64,000 nt of DNA from an uncultured Clostridia bacterium (GCA_934133005.1 CAKPAI010000002.1:1-64000), one strand, 5' to 3'. Counted from the first letter of the stretch, positions 42,764-52,044 are shown. The notes: generated from the letters alone by a model not told the origin. Numbers and translations: made by a program.

Positions 42764-44995
42764 CTATTGTATTCTTGAAAATTTCTTTTCTATATCATAT
42801 TTAGTCATTTTTATTGCTATTGTTTCTCCATTAGAATTTATGAATGGATTTGGTAGAACTAAAAAGCTATCTAATACTGCCTTTATTTTATCTTCTCCTT
42901 CTGGAAATTTTGATTTTTCTGCAGTCTTTTTAGCAATTGTTTCAACTATTTTTAGTTCAATCTCTTTTTTATTATTCCTTGCTACTTTATTTATTTCATC
43001 TAATATCTCAATAAATAATTTTTTTGTGTCATATTCAACAATTATCTCTGGAACACTACTTAGCTTTACAGTGTTTTCACCAAACTCCTCTGCAACTAAA
43101 CCTACATCTGCTAAAAACTCTTTATTATCCTTAAAGACTCCCATTTGTTTATAGTCTAAAGTTATAATATCTGGAAGTAACATTAAAGATGTTCTCTCCT
43201 CAGGGCTTTTAGATTCCAAACATTCCTTAATTTTATTATATATAATTTTTTCTTCAATTGCTTTGTAATTTATTATATATAGATCTTCATTCATTTCAAT
43301 TGTAATAAATTGATTAAATGCTAATCCTATATACTTATATACTGGCTTTCTTATTGCCTCAGAATTTCCAGTAAACATTGATACGTTTTCATACTCTACA
43401 GGTTTAAACTCACTAATTGCACTATTTATAGATTCTTCTTTTTTTACAGCTATTCCAAAATTTTTCTCATATAACTTCATAAAATCATTATCACTTATTT
43501 TTTCTTCTTTTGTACTTTCAGCTGTTACCAGATTTTTCTTTTCTTCTTTGTTTGTAACTTCTATTGGTGTTTCTTCTTTCTTTTCATTAGTTTCTGTTTT
43601 GTTTTGAATATCTTGTATTTTTTCTTCTTGTACAGTATTTTCAGATATTTCTCTTGTGTTTTCTTGTTTGTTTTCTTCTACTTCAGGTATAATCTCTTCT
43701 TTTTTTGGCTCATCATTTACTTTATTTTGAACCATATGTATCATATCTTGCATACTTCTTAATTTTGCCATTACATCTTCAAAAGCTTCTTCATTCTTTT
43801 TTTCAAAGTTTGCTATACTATCTTCTACTTGTTTTGTCTCTTTTATTTCTAAATTAGTATGAATTTTAGCTTGTGATTCTAATTCTTGATCATTTTCTAA
43901 TTTAACAGTATTAGTAATACTTGGTATTTCCGGAATATTAGTAAATAAATTATTTTCTTCTTTTTTCTCTTCAAAAATAGAAAGCGGTTTATTTTCTATT
44001 GGTGAATTTGATTTTTCCAAACTATCTTTTATTGCATGATATACCGCATGAAATACTTCATTATCATTTTGAAATCTTACTTCAAGTTTTGCAGGATGAA
44101 CATTCACATCAACCTTGCTTGGATCCATAGAAATATTTAATATTAAAAATCCATGTCTACCAAATGTAATCAAATTTTTAAAAGCTTGCTCTGCTGCACT
44201 AGATAATGTTTTGTCCTTTACATATCTATTATTTACAAAAAAAAGTTGTCCAGCTCTATTAGCTCTTGAAATTATTGGCTTTCCTACTACTCCAACTACT
44301 CTATAATCCTCATATGAATAGTCCACATTAACAAGATTTTCAGCAATTTCCTTTCCATATATATTGTAGATTACTGATTTTATATCACCATTTCCAGGAG
44401 TTTGAATAATTGTTTTTCCTGTATTAACAAGTTTTATTGAAATTTCTGGATGAACTAGTGCAAGTCTTGTTACTACATCTTCAATATATCCAGATTCAGT
44501 AAAATCCTTTTTTAAAAATTTGTATCTTACTGGTGTATTATAAAATAGATTTTCGATTGTAATGCTTGTACCATTAGAACATCCAACTTCTTCATCAGAT
44601 AATATTCTTCCGCCTTCAATTAAAACTTCTCGCCCAGTTCCTTCACTCGGAACTTTAGAAGTTAACGTAACTTTTGCAATAGCTGCAATACTAGCTAATG
44701 CCTCACCTCTAAACCCCATTGTTGTAACTTTTTCTAGTTCATCAGCATTTCTTATTTTACTTGTCGCATGTCTTTCAAAAGCAATAGTCATATCATCTGG
44801 CATAATTCCTTTTCCATTATCAGTCACCCTTATATATGATATTCCACCATTTCTTATTTCTACTGTTATATTTGTTGCTCCTGCATCTATTGAGTTTTCC
44901 ATTATCTCTTTTACTGCTGAAGCAGGTCTTTCTATAACTTCACCTGCTGCAATTTTATTTATTGTTGCATCATCCAATAATACAATTTGTCCCAT
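42764..44995 (-). CDS. mutL: DNA mismatch repair protein MutL
   Basis: GHKL ATPase partner of MutS. The N-terminal ATPase has KIAAGEVIERPASAVKEIMENSIDAGA, RVTDNGKGI and TMGFRGEALASI. The middle holds a long, low-complexity acidic linker (about 250 residues of Glu/Lys/Thr/Asn). The C-terminal dimerisation domain is present, but the endonuclease metal motif DQHAAxER is not obvious (LYIINYKAIEEKIIYNKI occupies its place). ATG at 44995, with GAGGAA upstream, is preferred to an ATG at 45019. 743 residues. Confidence 0.93.
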   Translation of the reverse strand: MGQIVLLDDATINKIAAGEVIERPASAVKEIMENSIDAGATNITVEIRNGGISYIRVTDNGKGIMPDDMTIAFERHATSKIRNADELEKVTTMGFRGEALASIAAIAKVTLTSKVPSEGTGREVLIEGGRILSDEEVGCSNGTSITIENLFYNTPVRYKFLKKDFTESGYIEDVVTRLALVHPEISIKLVNTGKTIIQTPGNGDIKSVIYNIYGKEIAENLVNVDYSYEDYRVVGVVGKPIISRANRAGQLFFVNNRYVKDKTLSSAAEQAFKNLITFGRHGFLILNISMDPSKVDVNVHPAKLEVRFQNDNEVFHAVYHAIKDSLEKSNSPIENKPLSIFEEKKEENNLFTNIPEIPSITNTVKLENDQELESQAKIHTNLEIKETKQVEDSIANFEKKNEEAFEDVMAKLRSMQDMIHMVQNKVNDEPKKEEIIPEVEENKQENTREISENTVQEEKIQDIQNKTETNEKKEETPIEVTNKEEKKNLVTAESTKEEKISDNDFMKLYEKNFGIAVKKEESINSAISEFKPVEYENVSMFTGNSEAIRKPVYKYIGLAFNQFITIEMNEDLYIINYKAIEEKIIYNKIKECLESKSPEERTSLMLLPDIITLDYKQMGVFKDNKEFLADVGLVAEEFGENTVKLSSVPEIIVEYDTKKLFIEILDEINKVARNNKKEIELKIVETIAKKTAEKSKFPEGEDKIKAVLDSFLVLPNPFINSNGETIAIKMTKYDIEKKFSRIQ

Positions 44996-45165
44996 TTGTT
45001 CTTCCTCTCTTTGTCTCATAGTATTTCATCACAATTATATCATTAAATAAGTTTCTTTGTATACCTTTTTTGGAATTTTTTTGTAACACTTATTTCTAGC
45101 AAGAATACTATATATTATAACTAAAGAATTTGATTTTATATTCTTTAAAAGGAGGGAATACCAAA

Positions 45166-45273
45166 ATGGGAAATTGTTGTGGCAATAACAATAGCGAACT
45201 TTTATGGTTCATAATACTATTTATTTTACTTTTCTGTTGCGGTTTTGGAAATAACTGCGGATGTCGTAATTAA
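45166..45273 (+). CDS. Cys/Gly/Asn-rich membrane micro-protein 1 (YjcZ-like)
   Basis: ATG at 45166 follows AAAAGGAGGGA. The 35-residue product reads MGNCCGNNNSELLWF then IILFILLFCCGFGNNCGCRN. It has one short hydrophobic segment flanked by cysteine/glycine clusters, with six cysteines. Size and pattern match the YjcZ-type micro-proteins often tied to sporulation. Paired with a second copy 37 bases downstream. Confidence 0.75.
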   Translation: MGNCCGNNNSELLWFIILFILLFCCGFGNNCGCRN

Positions 45274-45310
45274 GAAAAGTAATAAAAAATTTTAAGGAGG
45301 TGAATTTTAC

Positions 45311-45451
45311 ATGCAAGACAATAATAGATGTTGCGGAGGCTGTGGCGGAAGTTGTGGTTTCGGTGGAAATAGCTGCATTTGGATATTCATAATCTTAATT
45401 TTATTCTGCTGCTGTTGCGGTGGTAACGGAATCGGAAATGGATGCTGCTAA
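45311..45451 (+). CDS. Cys/Gly-rich membrane micro-protein 2 (YjcZ-like)
   Basis: ATG at 45311 with AAGGAGGTGA upstream. It is a 46-residue product, MQDNNRCCGGCGGSCGFGGN then SCIWIFIILILFCCCCGGNG and IGNGCC. Eleven cysteines surround one hydrophobic segment, suggesting metal binding or disulfide cross-linking at the membrane or spore surface. Same layout as the preceding gene. Followed by a terminator. Confidence 0.75.
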   Translation: MQDNNRCCGGCGGSCGFGGNSCIWIFIILILFCCCCGGNGIGNGCC

Positions 45452-45490
45452 TTAAACTTATGACATATACCTTATAACTTATATATATGA

Positions 45491-45527
45491 AAAAAGTTGA
45501 GAATTATTATAATTTCTCAACTTTTTT
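45491..45527 (+). terminator. Terminator after the Cys-rich micro-proteins
   Basis: AAGTTGAGAA/TTCTCAACTT stem with A-run before and T-run after, so it can work in both directions and also ends the pentapeptide gene. Confidence 0.9.
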
Positions 45528-45531
45528 ATTT

Positions 45532-46164
45532 TTACTTTAGTTCTACTCCTATTAAATATAATAAATCTACTGCCTGAAGCTCATCTATTATTGCGCCTTT
45601 TATATCTTCAATAGAAACTGCAATTCCTTCTATTTTACTAGTCGATAAATCAACACCTTTTAAACTTGTTTTAAAAAATTTTGACTGTGTTAAGTCTACA
45701 TTGTCAAAATAAATATTTTTTATTTTATTTTCTTGAAAATATCCATTCTTTAATCCTGAATCTTTAAACAAAATATTTTCTATATTAGACATTGATAAAT
45801 TCATATAATTAGCATTTGTTTCCATAAAAGATATATTGTATAATCTATTTTCTATAAAATTGCATCCAGCTACTTTACAATTATGAAATTCACATCTTAT
45901 AAAAGAAGCATCTACAAATTCTGTATTAGAAAAATTACATTGCTCAAAAATCACATCTCTAAATGTTAATTTTTCTAATTTTCCATTTTGCATGCAAATA
46001 TTACTAAATTTACAATGTTCGAACTCAATTTCATATAAGTTTATATTATTACATTCTTCATTTTCAAAATTGCAATAATTATTTATTTCTTCCTCACTCA
46101 TATCAGTCAAATGTTTATTTTCAAATTCTCTAAAATTAAGCTTCTGTGGTTTTAATATATTCAA
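45532..46164 (-). CDS. Pentapeptide-repeat protein
   Basis: A 210-residue right-handed beta-helix protein built of A(D/N)LxX-like repeats: FEHCKFSNICMQNGKLEKLTF, FEQCNFSNTEFVDASFIRCEFHNCKVAGCNF, and LKNGYFQENKIKNIYFDNVDLTQSKFFKTSLKGVDL. Related proteins such as MfpA/Qnr mimic DNA and shield gyrase, but most have no known role. The start is TTG at 46164, with GGGAG eight bases upstream. Soluble, no signal peptide. Confidence 0.8.
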   Translation of the reverse strand: MNILKPQKLNFREFENKHLTDMSEEEINNYCNFENEECNNINLYEIEFEHCKFSNICMQNGKLEKLTFRDVIFEQCNFSNTEFVDASFIRCEFHNCKVAGCNFIENRLYNISFMETNANYMNLSMSNIENILFKDSGLKNGYFQENKIKNIYFDNVDLTQSKFFKTSLKGVDLSTSKIEGIAVSIEDIKGAIIDELQAVDLLYLIGVELK

Positions 46165-46205
46165 CTCTTTTTCTCCCTATAAGTATTATATTTATTTCTG
46201 CGATT

Positions 46206-46592
46206 TTAAGCCCACATACATAATTTCCAGATTTTATATGCTAATAAAATATTAAATGCTAATATAGTTAAAATATATACAATTTTTATTTTTTTACTTT
46301 CAATCTTTTTAGATAAAATTATACCTAAAATTGTAATAGCAACAGCTAATATGTTATATACCAATATTCTTAAATCATTTGCATTAAAATCTATATTAAA
46401 CATATTAGTTTGAGTATATGGTACACAACCACATCCAAATATTTTAACAAAAATCTTTTGGTCTAATATGTTATAAACCGGTGTAAAGAAAATCATAAGA
46501 AAATATGGTAATGATAATATAGCTTTTTTATTCTTTACATATATAATTATCCATAATATTAATATAACTAATACTATAATATTCAAAATCAT
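46206..46592 (-). CDS. Membrane protein of unknown function
   Basis: A 128-residue protein with four hydrophobic segments (IIVLVILILWIIIYV; YFLMIFFTPVYNILDQ; LRILVYNILAVAITILGIILSKK; KIVYILTILAFNILLAYKIW). One extracytoplasmic loop contains FGCGCVPYTQTN. GGAGG lies upstream of ATG 46592. Not recognised. Adjacent to the pentapeptide gene on the same strand. Confidence 0.6.
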   Translation of the reverse strand: MILNIIVLVILILWIIIYVKNKKAILSLPYFLMIFFTPVYNILDQKIFVKIFGCGCVPYTQTNMFNIDFNANDLRILVYNILAVAITILGIILSKKIESKKIKIVYILTILAFNILLAYKIWKLCMWA

Positions 46593-46750
46593 ATTCCATT
46601 TCCTCCTAAACTAAAATTGCTAAACTTATTATACAATAAAAATCTGATATTTTCAGTATTTATTGAAAATTTAATCCTACTATTTTATAAATAAAAAACA
46701 AACCATTACAGTCTCAATAGAAAGACGTAAAAGTTTGTTTTTTGTTTGCT

Positions 46751-46825
46751 TGGTTGGGCTGGCTAGATTCGAACTAGCGCATGCATGAGTCAAAGTCATG
46801 TGCCTTACCGCTTGGCTACAGCCCA
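46751..46825 (-). tRNA. tRNA-Gln (anticodon TTG)
   Basis: Acceptor TGGGCTG pairs with CAGCCCA. The anticodon stem CATGA/TCATG encloses CTTTGAC, giving anticodon TTG. The T-arm contains GTTCGAATC. The 3' CCA is encoded. Confidence 0.95.
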
Positions 46826-46845
46826 ATGTATATAAAATTAAATTA

Positions 46846-46923
46846 TGGGGTGGAGTGTGGGACTCGAACCCACGGTCTCCAGTGCCACAAACTGGCGCGT
46901 TAACCAACTACGCTAAATCCACC
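46846..46923 (-). tRNA. tRNA-His (anticodon GTG)
   Basis: Anticodon stem CCAGT/ACTGG encloses TTGTGGC (anticodon GTG). The additional 5' G opposite C73 typical of tRNA-His is present. CCA is encoded. First gene of the His-Gln pair. Confidence 0.95.
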
Positions 46924-46959
46924 ATCTAAATAGATAACGCATTATCAAATGCATTATCT

Positions 46960-46989
46960 ATTTTAACCCATTTTATATCAATTTGTCAA
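46960..46989 (-). promoter_or_regulatory. Promoter of tRNA-His/tRNA-Gln
   Basis: Minus strand TTGACA (46984-46989), 18-base spacer, TAAAAT (46960-46965). Between it and the tRNA lies a 13-pair inverted repeat (about 46930-46960). Confidence 0.7.
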
Positions 46990-47020
46990 CTATTTATTTA
47001 ATTTTTTTACAATTTATTTA

Positions 47021-47713
47021 TTATTGTTCTTCTACTGCCCATATTATAAGTCTTGCTTTTGAATTATCTGTACAAGTAGATAATGAAATTTCTCTCTTTC
47101 CAGCAGTATCCCTTGTTATAAAATCACTATCATCTGGAGTAGTTTCATAAATGTTGTAAATATTATATTTTAATCTTGTTCCTGATTCATCAGTAATATA
47201 TATTTTATCTCCTAATACTAATTTATCATTATTTCCAAAGAACGATCCATTTCTATAGTTATGTCCAACAATTGTTGTATTTCCTACTTTATTAGGTCCA
47301 GGTCCATATAACACAGATACAGCTAATTCTATTGAATCTGGAGTAGTTCTCTCTAATATTGGATATGATAAGCTTATACTTGGAATTTCAATTTTTCCTA
47401 CTACATTGTATCCTTTATATGTTACCTTAGAATTTCCACTATTAGACGTATTATTACTATTGTTATTATTATTTCCTGTATCTATTACATTTATTACTGG
47501 AATTTCTTCATTATTTGTTACATCTGTATTGGTTTCTGTATTTTCTTTATTTTGTACACTCTCATCAAATCTTTCTATAATATCTGCATTTGCTTTCTGA
47601 ATTGCATATTTTTCATAAACATCATATGCTAGAAATCCTAAAAGTCCAAAAACACCTGCTGCTACTACTGATAATATTATTGTTAACATCTTTCTATATT
47701 TATTTTCCATCAT
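47021..47713 (-). CDS. Sortase, class D/E-like
   Basis: Membrane-anchored transpeptidase that attaches surface proteins to peptidoglycan. The 230-residue protein has an N-terminal anchor (MLTIILSVVAAGVFGLLGFLAYDVYEKY), an Asn-rich spacer, and the sortase barrel with VGKIEIPSISLSYPIL. The active-site His is in TTIVGHNYR, Cys in ISLSTCTD, and Arg in ARLIIWAV. No substrate with an obvious sorting motif was seen in the window. GGAGAGG precedes the ATG. Confidence 0.87.
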   Translation of the reverse strand: MMENKYRKMLTIILSVVAAGVFGLLGFLAYDVYEKYAIQKANADIIERFDESVQNKENTETNTDVTNNEEIPVINVIDTGNNNNNSNNTSNSGNSKVTYKGYNVVGKIEIPSISLSYPILERTTPDSIELAVSVLYGPGPNKVGNTTIVGHNYRNGSFFGNNDKLVLGDKIYITDESGTRLKYNIYNIYETTPDDSDFITRDTAGKREISLSTCTDNSKARLIIWAVEEQ

Positions 47714-47790
47714 TGGTATCCTCTCCTTTTATTATAATCAATCTTATAACTATTATAACATATTTTATTACTTTTGGAAAGTACTATGTT

Positions 47791-48135
47791 TTAGATAATT
47801 TTTATTCCCATTTTGCAACCAGCAAGCATATGGAAGTGTAAGTGTTGAACTTCTTGTCCTGCATCTTTTCCACAATTGCTAATTACTCTAAATCCATCTT
47901 TTTCTATTCCTAATTCTTTTGCAATTTTATTCATTGCCATAAAAATCTCACCATAAATATTTTTACTTTCTTCATTTACATCTAAAATATTTTGATAATG
48001 CTTTTTAGGAATTACAAGTACATGAATTGGAGTTACTGGATTTATATCCTTAAATGCGTATACATTTTCATCTTCATAAACTTTTGTAGATGGAATTTCT
48101 CCTTTTACTATTTTACAAAATATACAATCTTCCAT
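47791..48135 (-). CDS. hinT: HIT-family nucleotide hydrolase (HinT)
   Basis: Histidine-triad protein that hydrolyses AMP-lysine-type and other adenylates. The 114-residue product has DCIFCKIVKGEIPSTKVYEDENVYAFKDINP at the start and the triad EVQHLHFHMLAG at the end. The ATG at 48135 has AAGGAAG about ten bases upstream. The longer frame to 48195 lacks one. Its substrate class fits the adjacent alaS, whose intermediate is an aminoacyl-adenylate (an inference). Confidence 0.92.
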   Translation of the reverse strand: MEDCIFCKIVKGEIPSTKVYEDENVYAFKDINPVTPIHVLVIPKKHYQNILDVNEESKNIYGEIFMAMNKIAKELGIEKDGFRVISNCGKDAGQEVQHLHFHMLAGCKMGIKII

Positions 48136-48198
48136 ATAAAACTTCCTTTCTATTATTAAATAGCTTGAACGACTTTTTTGTCTTTCGCATTGCATTTT

Positions 48199-49953
48199 TT
48201 ATTCAAGAATTGCTTTTATTCTTCTAACTCCTGCTGAACTTGCCTCTTCTTTCTTTATTACAAATTTTCCGAGTTCCTTTGTATTTTTTACATGAGGACC
48301 TCCACAAAGTTCTTTTGAAACAGTTCCTATTGTGTAAACGGTTACAATATCTGGATATTTTTCAATAAACATACATTCAGCACCAGATTTTATTGCTTCG
48401 TCTTTTGTCATTTCTTCGCATTTAACCTCTAATCCTTCAGAGATCCATTCATTTACTAAATCTTCAACCTTTTTCTTTTCTTCATCAGTAAGTTTGTGGT
48501 CACAACTAAAGTCAAATCTCATTCTGTCAGGTGTTATATTTGAACCTTTTTGATGAACATCTTTATTTACTACAACTTTTAATGCAGCATTTAATAAATG
48601 TGTTGCTGTATGATATTTTGTTTCAATTTCACTATTTCCAGCAAGTCCACCCTTAAATTTAGCTTCACTTCCCATTCTTGATTTATCTTGATGTTCTTTA
48701 AATAGTTTATCAAATTCTTCAGAATTTACACTTAATCCTTGCTCTGTTGCTAAGTCTTTTGTAACTTCTGGTGGGAATCCATAAGTTTCGTAAAGATTGA
48801 ATAAATCTTTTCCACTTATTACATTTTCTCCATTATTTTTTAATTTTACAACTATTTTGTTAAATTCTTTTTCTCCTCTTTCTAGGGTCTTTCCAAATTT
48901 ATCTTTTTCGTCAAGAATTACTTTTTTAATTTTTTCTTTATTTTCGCTAAGTTCTGGGTATAATTCTTTTAATGTTTCAATATTTAAATCAATTAAGTTT
49001 GATAATTCATCAAGATTAATTTGTAATTTTCTTAAATGACGAACCATTCTTCTGATTAATCTTCTTAGGATATATCCTCTATCAACATTACTTGGAACTC
49101 CACCGTCTTGTATTATCATCATACTTGAACGTAAATGTTCTGCTACAATTCTTCTACTTGCAATGTCATCTGCTTTAGTAAGTTCTTCTAGTTTATCCAT
49201 TACAGGCTTAAATATTTCTGTATCAAATGGTGTTTGTTTTCCTTGAAGAAGCATTGTCATTCTTTCTAGTCCTAAACCAGTATCAACATTGTGTTGCTTT
49301 AATTTTGTATAATTTCCATTTTCGTCTTTGTAGAATTCCATAAAAACATTGTTCCATATTTCAACATATTTTCCACATCCACAAGCTGGATTACAGTCAG
49401 GTGAACATTTTGGCTTTCCTGTGTCATAGAACATTTCTGTATCAGAGCCACAAGGTCCTGTTTCCCCTGCTATCCACCAGTTATCATCTTTTCCAAAATA
49501 GTAAATTCTATCTTCTGGAATTCCAGCCTTTTTCCAGCACTCTGCTGTAACTGTATCTCTTGGACAATCTTCATCTCCAGCAAAGCATGTTACAGATAAT
49601 TTTTCTGCTGGTATTCCTAATTCTTTTGTTAAAAATTCAAAAGACATTGCAATTGCTTCTTCTTTGAAATAATCACCTAAAGACCAGTTTCCAAGCATTT
49701 CAAAATATGTTAAATGTCTATTATCTCCAACTTCATCTATATCATTTGTTCTTAAACATTTTTGATAATCAGTAAGACGAGTTCCTTCTGGATGTTTTTC
49801 GCCTAAAAGATATGGTACTAATGGTTGCATTCCAGCTGTTGTAAATAGTACAGATGGATCATTTTCTGGTATTAATGGAGCACTTGGTATTACTGCATGG
49901 CCATGCTCTTTAAAAAATTTTAAATATTTATTTCTTATTTCTATTGCTTTCAT
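48199..49953 (-). CDS. alaS: Alanyl-tRNA synthetase, short form without C-Ala
   Basis: Charges tRNA-Ala. The N-terminal catalytic domain is complete: FFKEHGHAVIPSAPLIPENDPSVLFTTAGMQPLVPYLLG, GNWSLGDYFKEEAI, DDNWWIAGETGPCGSDTEMF. The tRNA-recognition helices follow. The editing-domain zinc ligands are present (YHTATHLLNAAL and CGGPHV). The protein ends at residue 584, just after the editing core (ASSAGVRRIKAILE). Usual enzymes have about 870 residues. The C-terminal oligomerisation/tRNA-elbow domain is missing, and the region joining catalytic and editing domains is shortened. The reading frame and ribosome site (GAGAGG) are intact, so this is a mini-enzyme, not a fragment. Confidence 0.92.
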   Translation of the reverse strand: MKAIEIRNKYLKFFKEHGHAVIPSAPLIPENDPSVLFTTAGMQPLVPYLLGEKHPEGTRLTDYQKCLRTNDIDEVGDNRHLTYFEMLGNWSLGDYFKEEAIAMSFEFLTKELGIPAEKLSVTCFAGDEDCPRDTVTAECWKKAGIPEDRIYYFGKDDNWWIAGETGPCGSDTEMFYDTGKPKCSPDCNPACGCGKYVEIWNNVFMEFYKDENGNYTKLKQHNVDTGLGLERMTMLLQGKQTPFDTEIFKPVMDKLEELTKADDIASRRIVAEHLRSSMMIIQDGGVPSNVDRGYILRRLIRRMVRHLRKLQINLDELSNLIDLNIETLKELYPELSENKEKIKKVILDEKDKFGKTLERGEKEFNKIVVKLKNNGENVISGKDLFNLYETYGFPPEVTKDLATEQGLSVNSEEFDKLFKEHQDKSRMGSEAKFKGGLAGNSEIETKYHTATHLLNAALKVVVNKDVHQKGSNITPDRMRFDFSCDHKLTDEEKKKVEDLVNEWISEGLEVKCEEMTKDEAIKSGAECMFIEKYPDIVTVYTIGTVSKELCGGPHVKNTKELGKFVIKKEEASSAGVRRIKAILE

Positions 49954-49966
49954 AATTTATCCTCTC

Positions 49967-51280
49967 TTAATCAATAATTTCGCCTATTAATTCTCTTGTA
50001 TCTTCATCATTCTTCAAGATTTTTACCTTTTTAATTTTATCAACCATATTTTCCGCGACTGCAGTTTTAGCCTTTACCATTATGTAATTTGTTGTATGTC
50101 CCTTGTAAAAACCATTTTCTAACTCCTCAAATAATACTTCTATAATTTTTCCTACATATTTTTCATTATGTTTGGTTTCGTTATTATTTGAAAATTTTAT
50201 TAGTTTATTGCTTCTTTCCTCTTTTACATTTCCATCAACTTGATTTGGCATTTTTTCTGCAGGAGTTCCTCTTCTTTTTGAATATTTAAATACATGAATT
50301 TTATAAAAATCTACATCTTGTGCAAATTTATATGTTTCTTCAAATTCAACATCTGTTTCTCCTGGAAATCCAACAATTATATCTGTTGTAAAACTTGCAT
50401 CTGGATAATATTTTCGTAATAGTTCTACACCTTTTTTATATTCTTCAGATGTATACTTTCTGTTCATTCTTTTTAAAACAGTATCGCTTCCACTTTGAAG
50501 TGACAAGTGGAAATGGTCACATATTTTTTCTAATTTTGAAAGTCTATTTGCAAAATCTTCTGTAATTAATGTTGGTTCTAAAGAGCCTAATCTTATTCTT
50601 TCTATTCCATTTACTTTGTTTATTGCTTCTAGTAAGTCTATTAATCTGATATTTTCAGAAAAATCTTTTCCATAAGAAGCAATGTGTATTCCAGTTATTA
50701 CAACTTCTTTAATTTCCTCTTGTGCAATTTTTGTTACTTCATCAACTACACTTTCTATTTTTCTACTTCTTATTCTGCCTCTTGCATAAGGAATTATGCA
50801 GTATGTACAAAACATATTACAACCATCTTGAACTTTAATTACCGCTCTATTTTTTTCAGTATATGTTACAGATCCAAAGTCTACAAACTCGTTATTTTGT
50901 ATCACATTTGATACATCATCAATTCTTATTTTTTCTTTTTTGTACTGTTCTACTATTTCAACAATTTGCTTTTTTTCATTAGTTCCAAGTATTATATCAA
51001 TTTCAGGAATATTTAAAAGCTCCTCTTTTGCAACTTGTGCATAGCAACCACATACTACTAAAATTGCATCTGGATTTAATTCTTTTACCCTTCGTAGCAT
51101 TTGTCTTGATTTGCGTTCTGCCATATTGGTTACTGTACAAGTATTTATTACATAAATGTCTGATTTTTGAGTGTTTTCAACAATAGAATATCCACTTTTT
51201 ATGAACATTTCTTCCATTGCATTTGTTTCATATTGATTTACTTTACAGCCTAATGTATAAAATGCTACTGTTCCTTTCAT
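49967..51280 (-). CDS. mtaB: tRNA t6A37 methylthiotransferase MtaB
   Basis: Radical-SAM enzyme converting t6A to ms2t6A at position 37 of ANN-decoding tRNAs. The 437-residue protein has TLGCKVNQYETNAMEEMF (the MtaB form of the first cysteine motif), VINTCTVTNMAERKSRQ, VCGCYAQ, and the radical-SAM site VQDGCNMFCTYCIIPYARGRIRSR. A C-terminal TRAM follows. GAGGAAA lies directly before the ATG. It is immediately upstream of alaS. Confidence 0.92.
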   Translation of the reverse strand: MKGTVAFYTLGCKVNQYETNAMEEMFIKSGYSIVENTQKSDIYVINTCTVTNMAERKSRQMLRRVKELNPDAILVVCGCYAQVAKEELLNIPEIDIILGTNEKKQIVEIVEQYKKEKIRIDDVSNVIQNNEFVDFGSVTYTEKNRAVIKVQDGCNMFCTYCIIPYARGRIRSRKIESVVDEVTKIAQEEIKEVVITGIHIASYGKDFSENIRLIDLLEAINKVNGIERIRLGSLEPTLITEDFANRLSKLEKICDHFHLSLQSGSDTVLKRMNRKYTSEEYKKGVELLRKYYPDASFTTDIIVGFPGETDVEFEETYKFAQDVDFYKIHVFKYSKRRGTPAEKMPNQVDGNVKEERSNKLIKFSNNNETKHNEKYVGKIIEVLFEELENGFYKGHTTNYIMVKAKTAVAENMVDKIKKVKILKNDEDTRELIGEIID

Positions 51281-51368
51281 TTTCTTTCCTCATTTCTAAA
51301 AATTTCTGTTATATTTTATCACTTTTTTGTCCAAATATCAATGATTATGTTTCAAACTGCTAAATTTA

Positions 51369-51401
51369 TAAAAAAAGACGCCCGCCGTATTCCAGGCGGG
51401 C
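51369..51401 (-). terminator. GC-rich terminator of the second island gene
   Basis: Minus strand GCCCGCC-TGGAATAC-GGCGGGC followed by GTC and a T-run. Its G+C-rich stem resembles those at 7550-7638. Confidence 0.9.
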
Positions 51402-51433
51402 CGGAACTTACAAGTTCCTCAAATTCGATGTTT

Positions 51434-51808
51434 TTAGTTCTTCTTGAGCTCGTTAACCAGCTTTTCATCATCACACAGTTCCTGATACACTGCTTTCATT
51501 TCGGCTTCAATCCCCAGGATTTGAACTTTTGAGTATACACTATACTCGTCGATGCCGTTGATAGCATTGGTAATTCTCATCCTAAAAGACCTCAAGCATC
51601 TGTTTTCAGGTAAGCAAACTGTCTCCCTAAGATTAATCAGGTCCTCCTTTGCTTTTTTCCTTTTGTCAAAACATTCTTCGCTTTCATGGTCTTTCATGAC
51701 TTCCACAAGTTTTAACGCCTTTTCTATGAATTCTTTGTATTTTGCAATCTGTTCTAAGAGTTCTTGCACTCTTTCTTGATTAATTTTCTGCCGATTCCAT
51801 TTTTTCAT
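51434..51808 (-). CDS. Helical hypothetical protein, second foreign-looking island
   Basis: A 124-residue soluble helical protein (QKINQERVQELLEQIAKYKEFIEKALKLVEVMKDHE; EAEMKAVYQELCDDEKLVNELKKN) with three cysteines and no membrane segment. The ATG at 51808 has AAAGGTG eight bases upstream. The GTG four codons earlier lies in that site. Arg6 is encoded by CGG, and CTC/CTG/GAG/AAC codons are frequent, unlike host genes. It carries its own strong terminator. Family not recognised. Probably acquired; similar in style to the 7.2-8.4 kb island. Confidence 0.65.
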   Translation of the reverse strand: MKKWNRQKINQERVQELLEQIAKYKEFIEKALKLVEVMKDHESEECFDKRKKAKEDLINLRETVCLPENRCLRSFRMRITNAINGIDEYSVYSKVQILGIEAEMKAVYQELCDDEKLVNELKKN

Positions 51809-51968
51809 GAAAAACAACACCTTTCTGCATTTTATGCATAAAATCAGGATTTACCTTTGTATATTATAATTCCATTTTAGCATTATGTCAAGCTGTTATA
51901 TTATTACTTATTATAATATTTAAACCACTTTGAAATACAAAAAAGACCCTTACTGGGCCTTTTAATTA

Positions 51969-52044
<76 letters not shown>

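Noticed and set aside
46680..46907. 75-residue minus-strand frame
   Set aside because: It runs through tRNA-His and tRNA-Gln and has no protein-like features.
48199..49953. alaS called truncated by frameshift
   Set aside because: The bases after its stop hold hinT and no continuation of the C-Ala domain in any frame.
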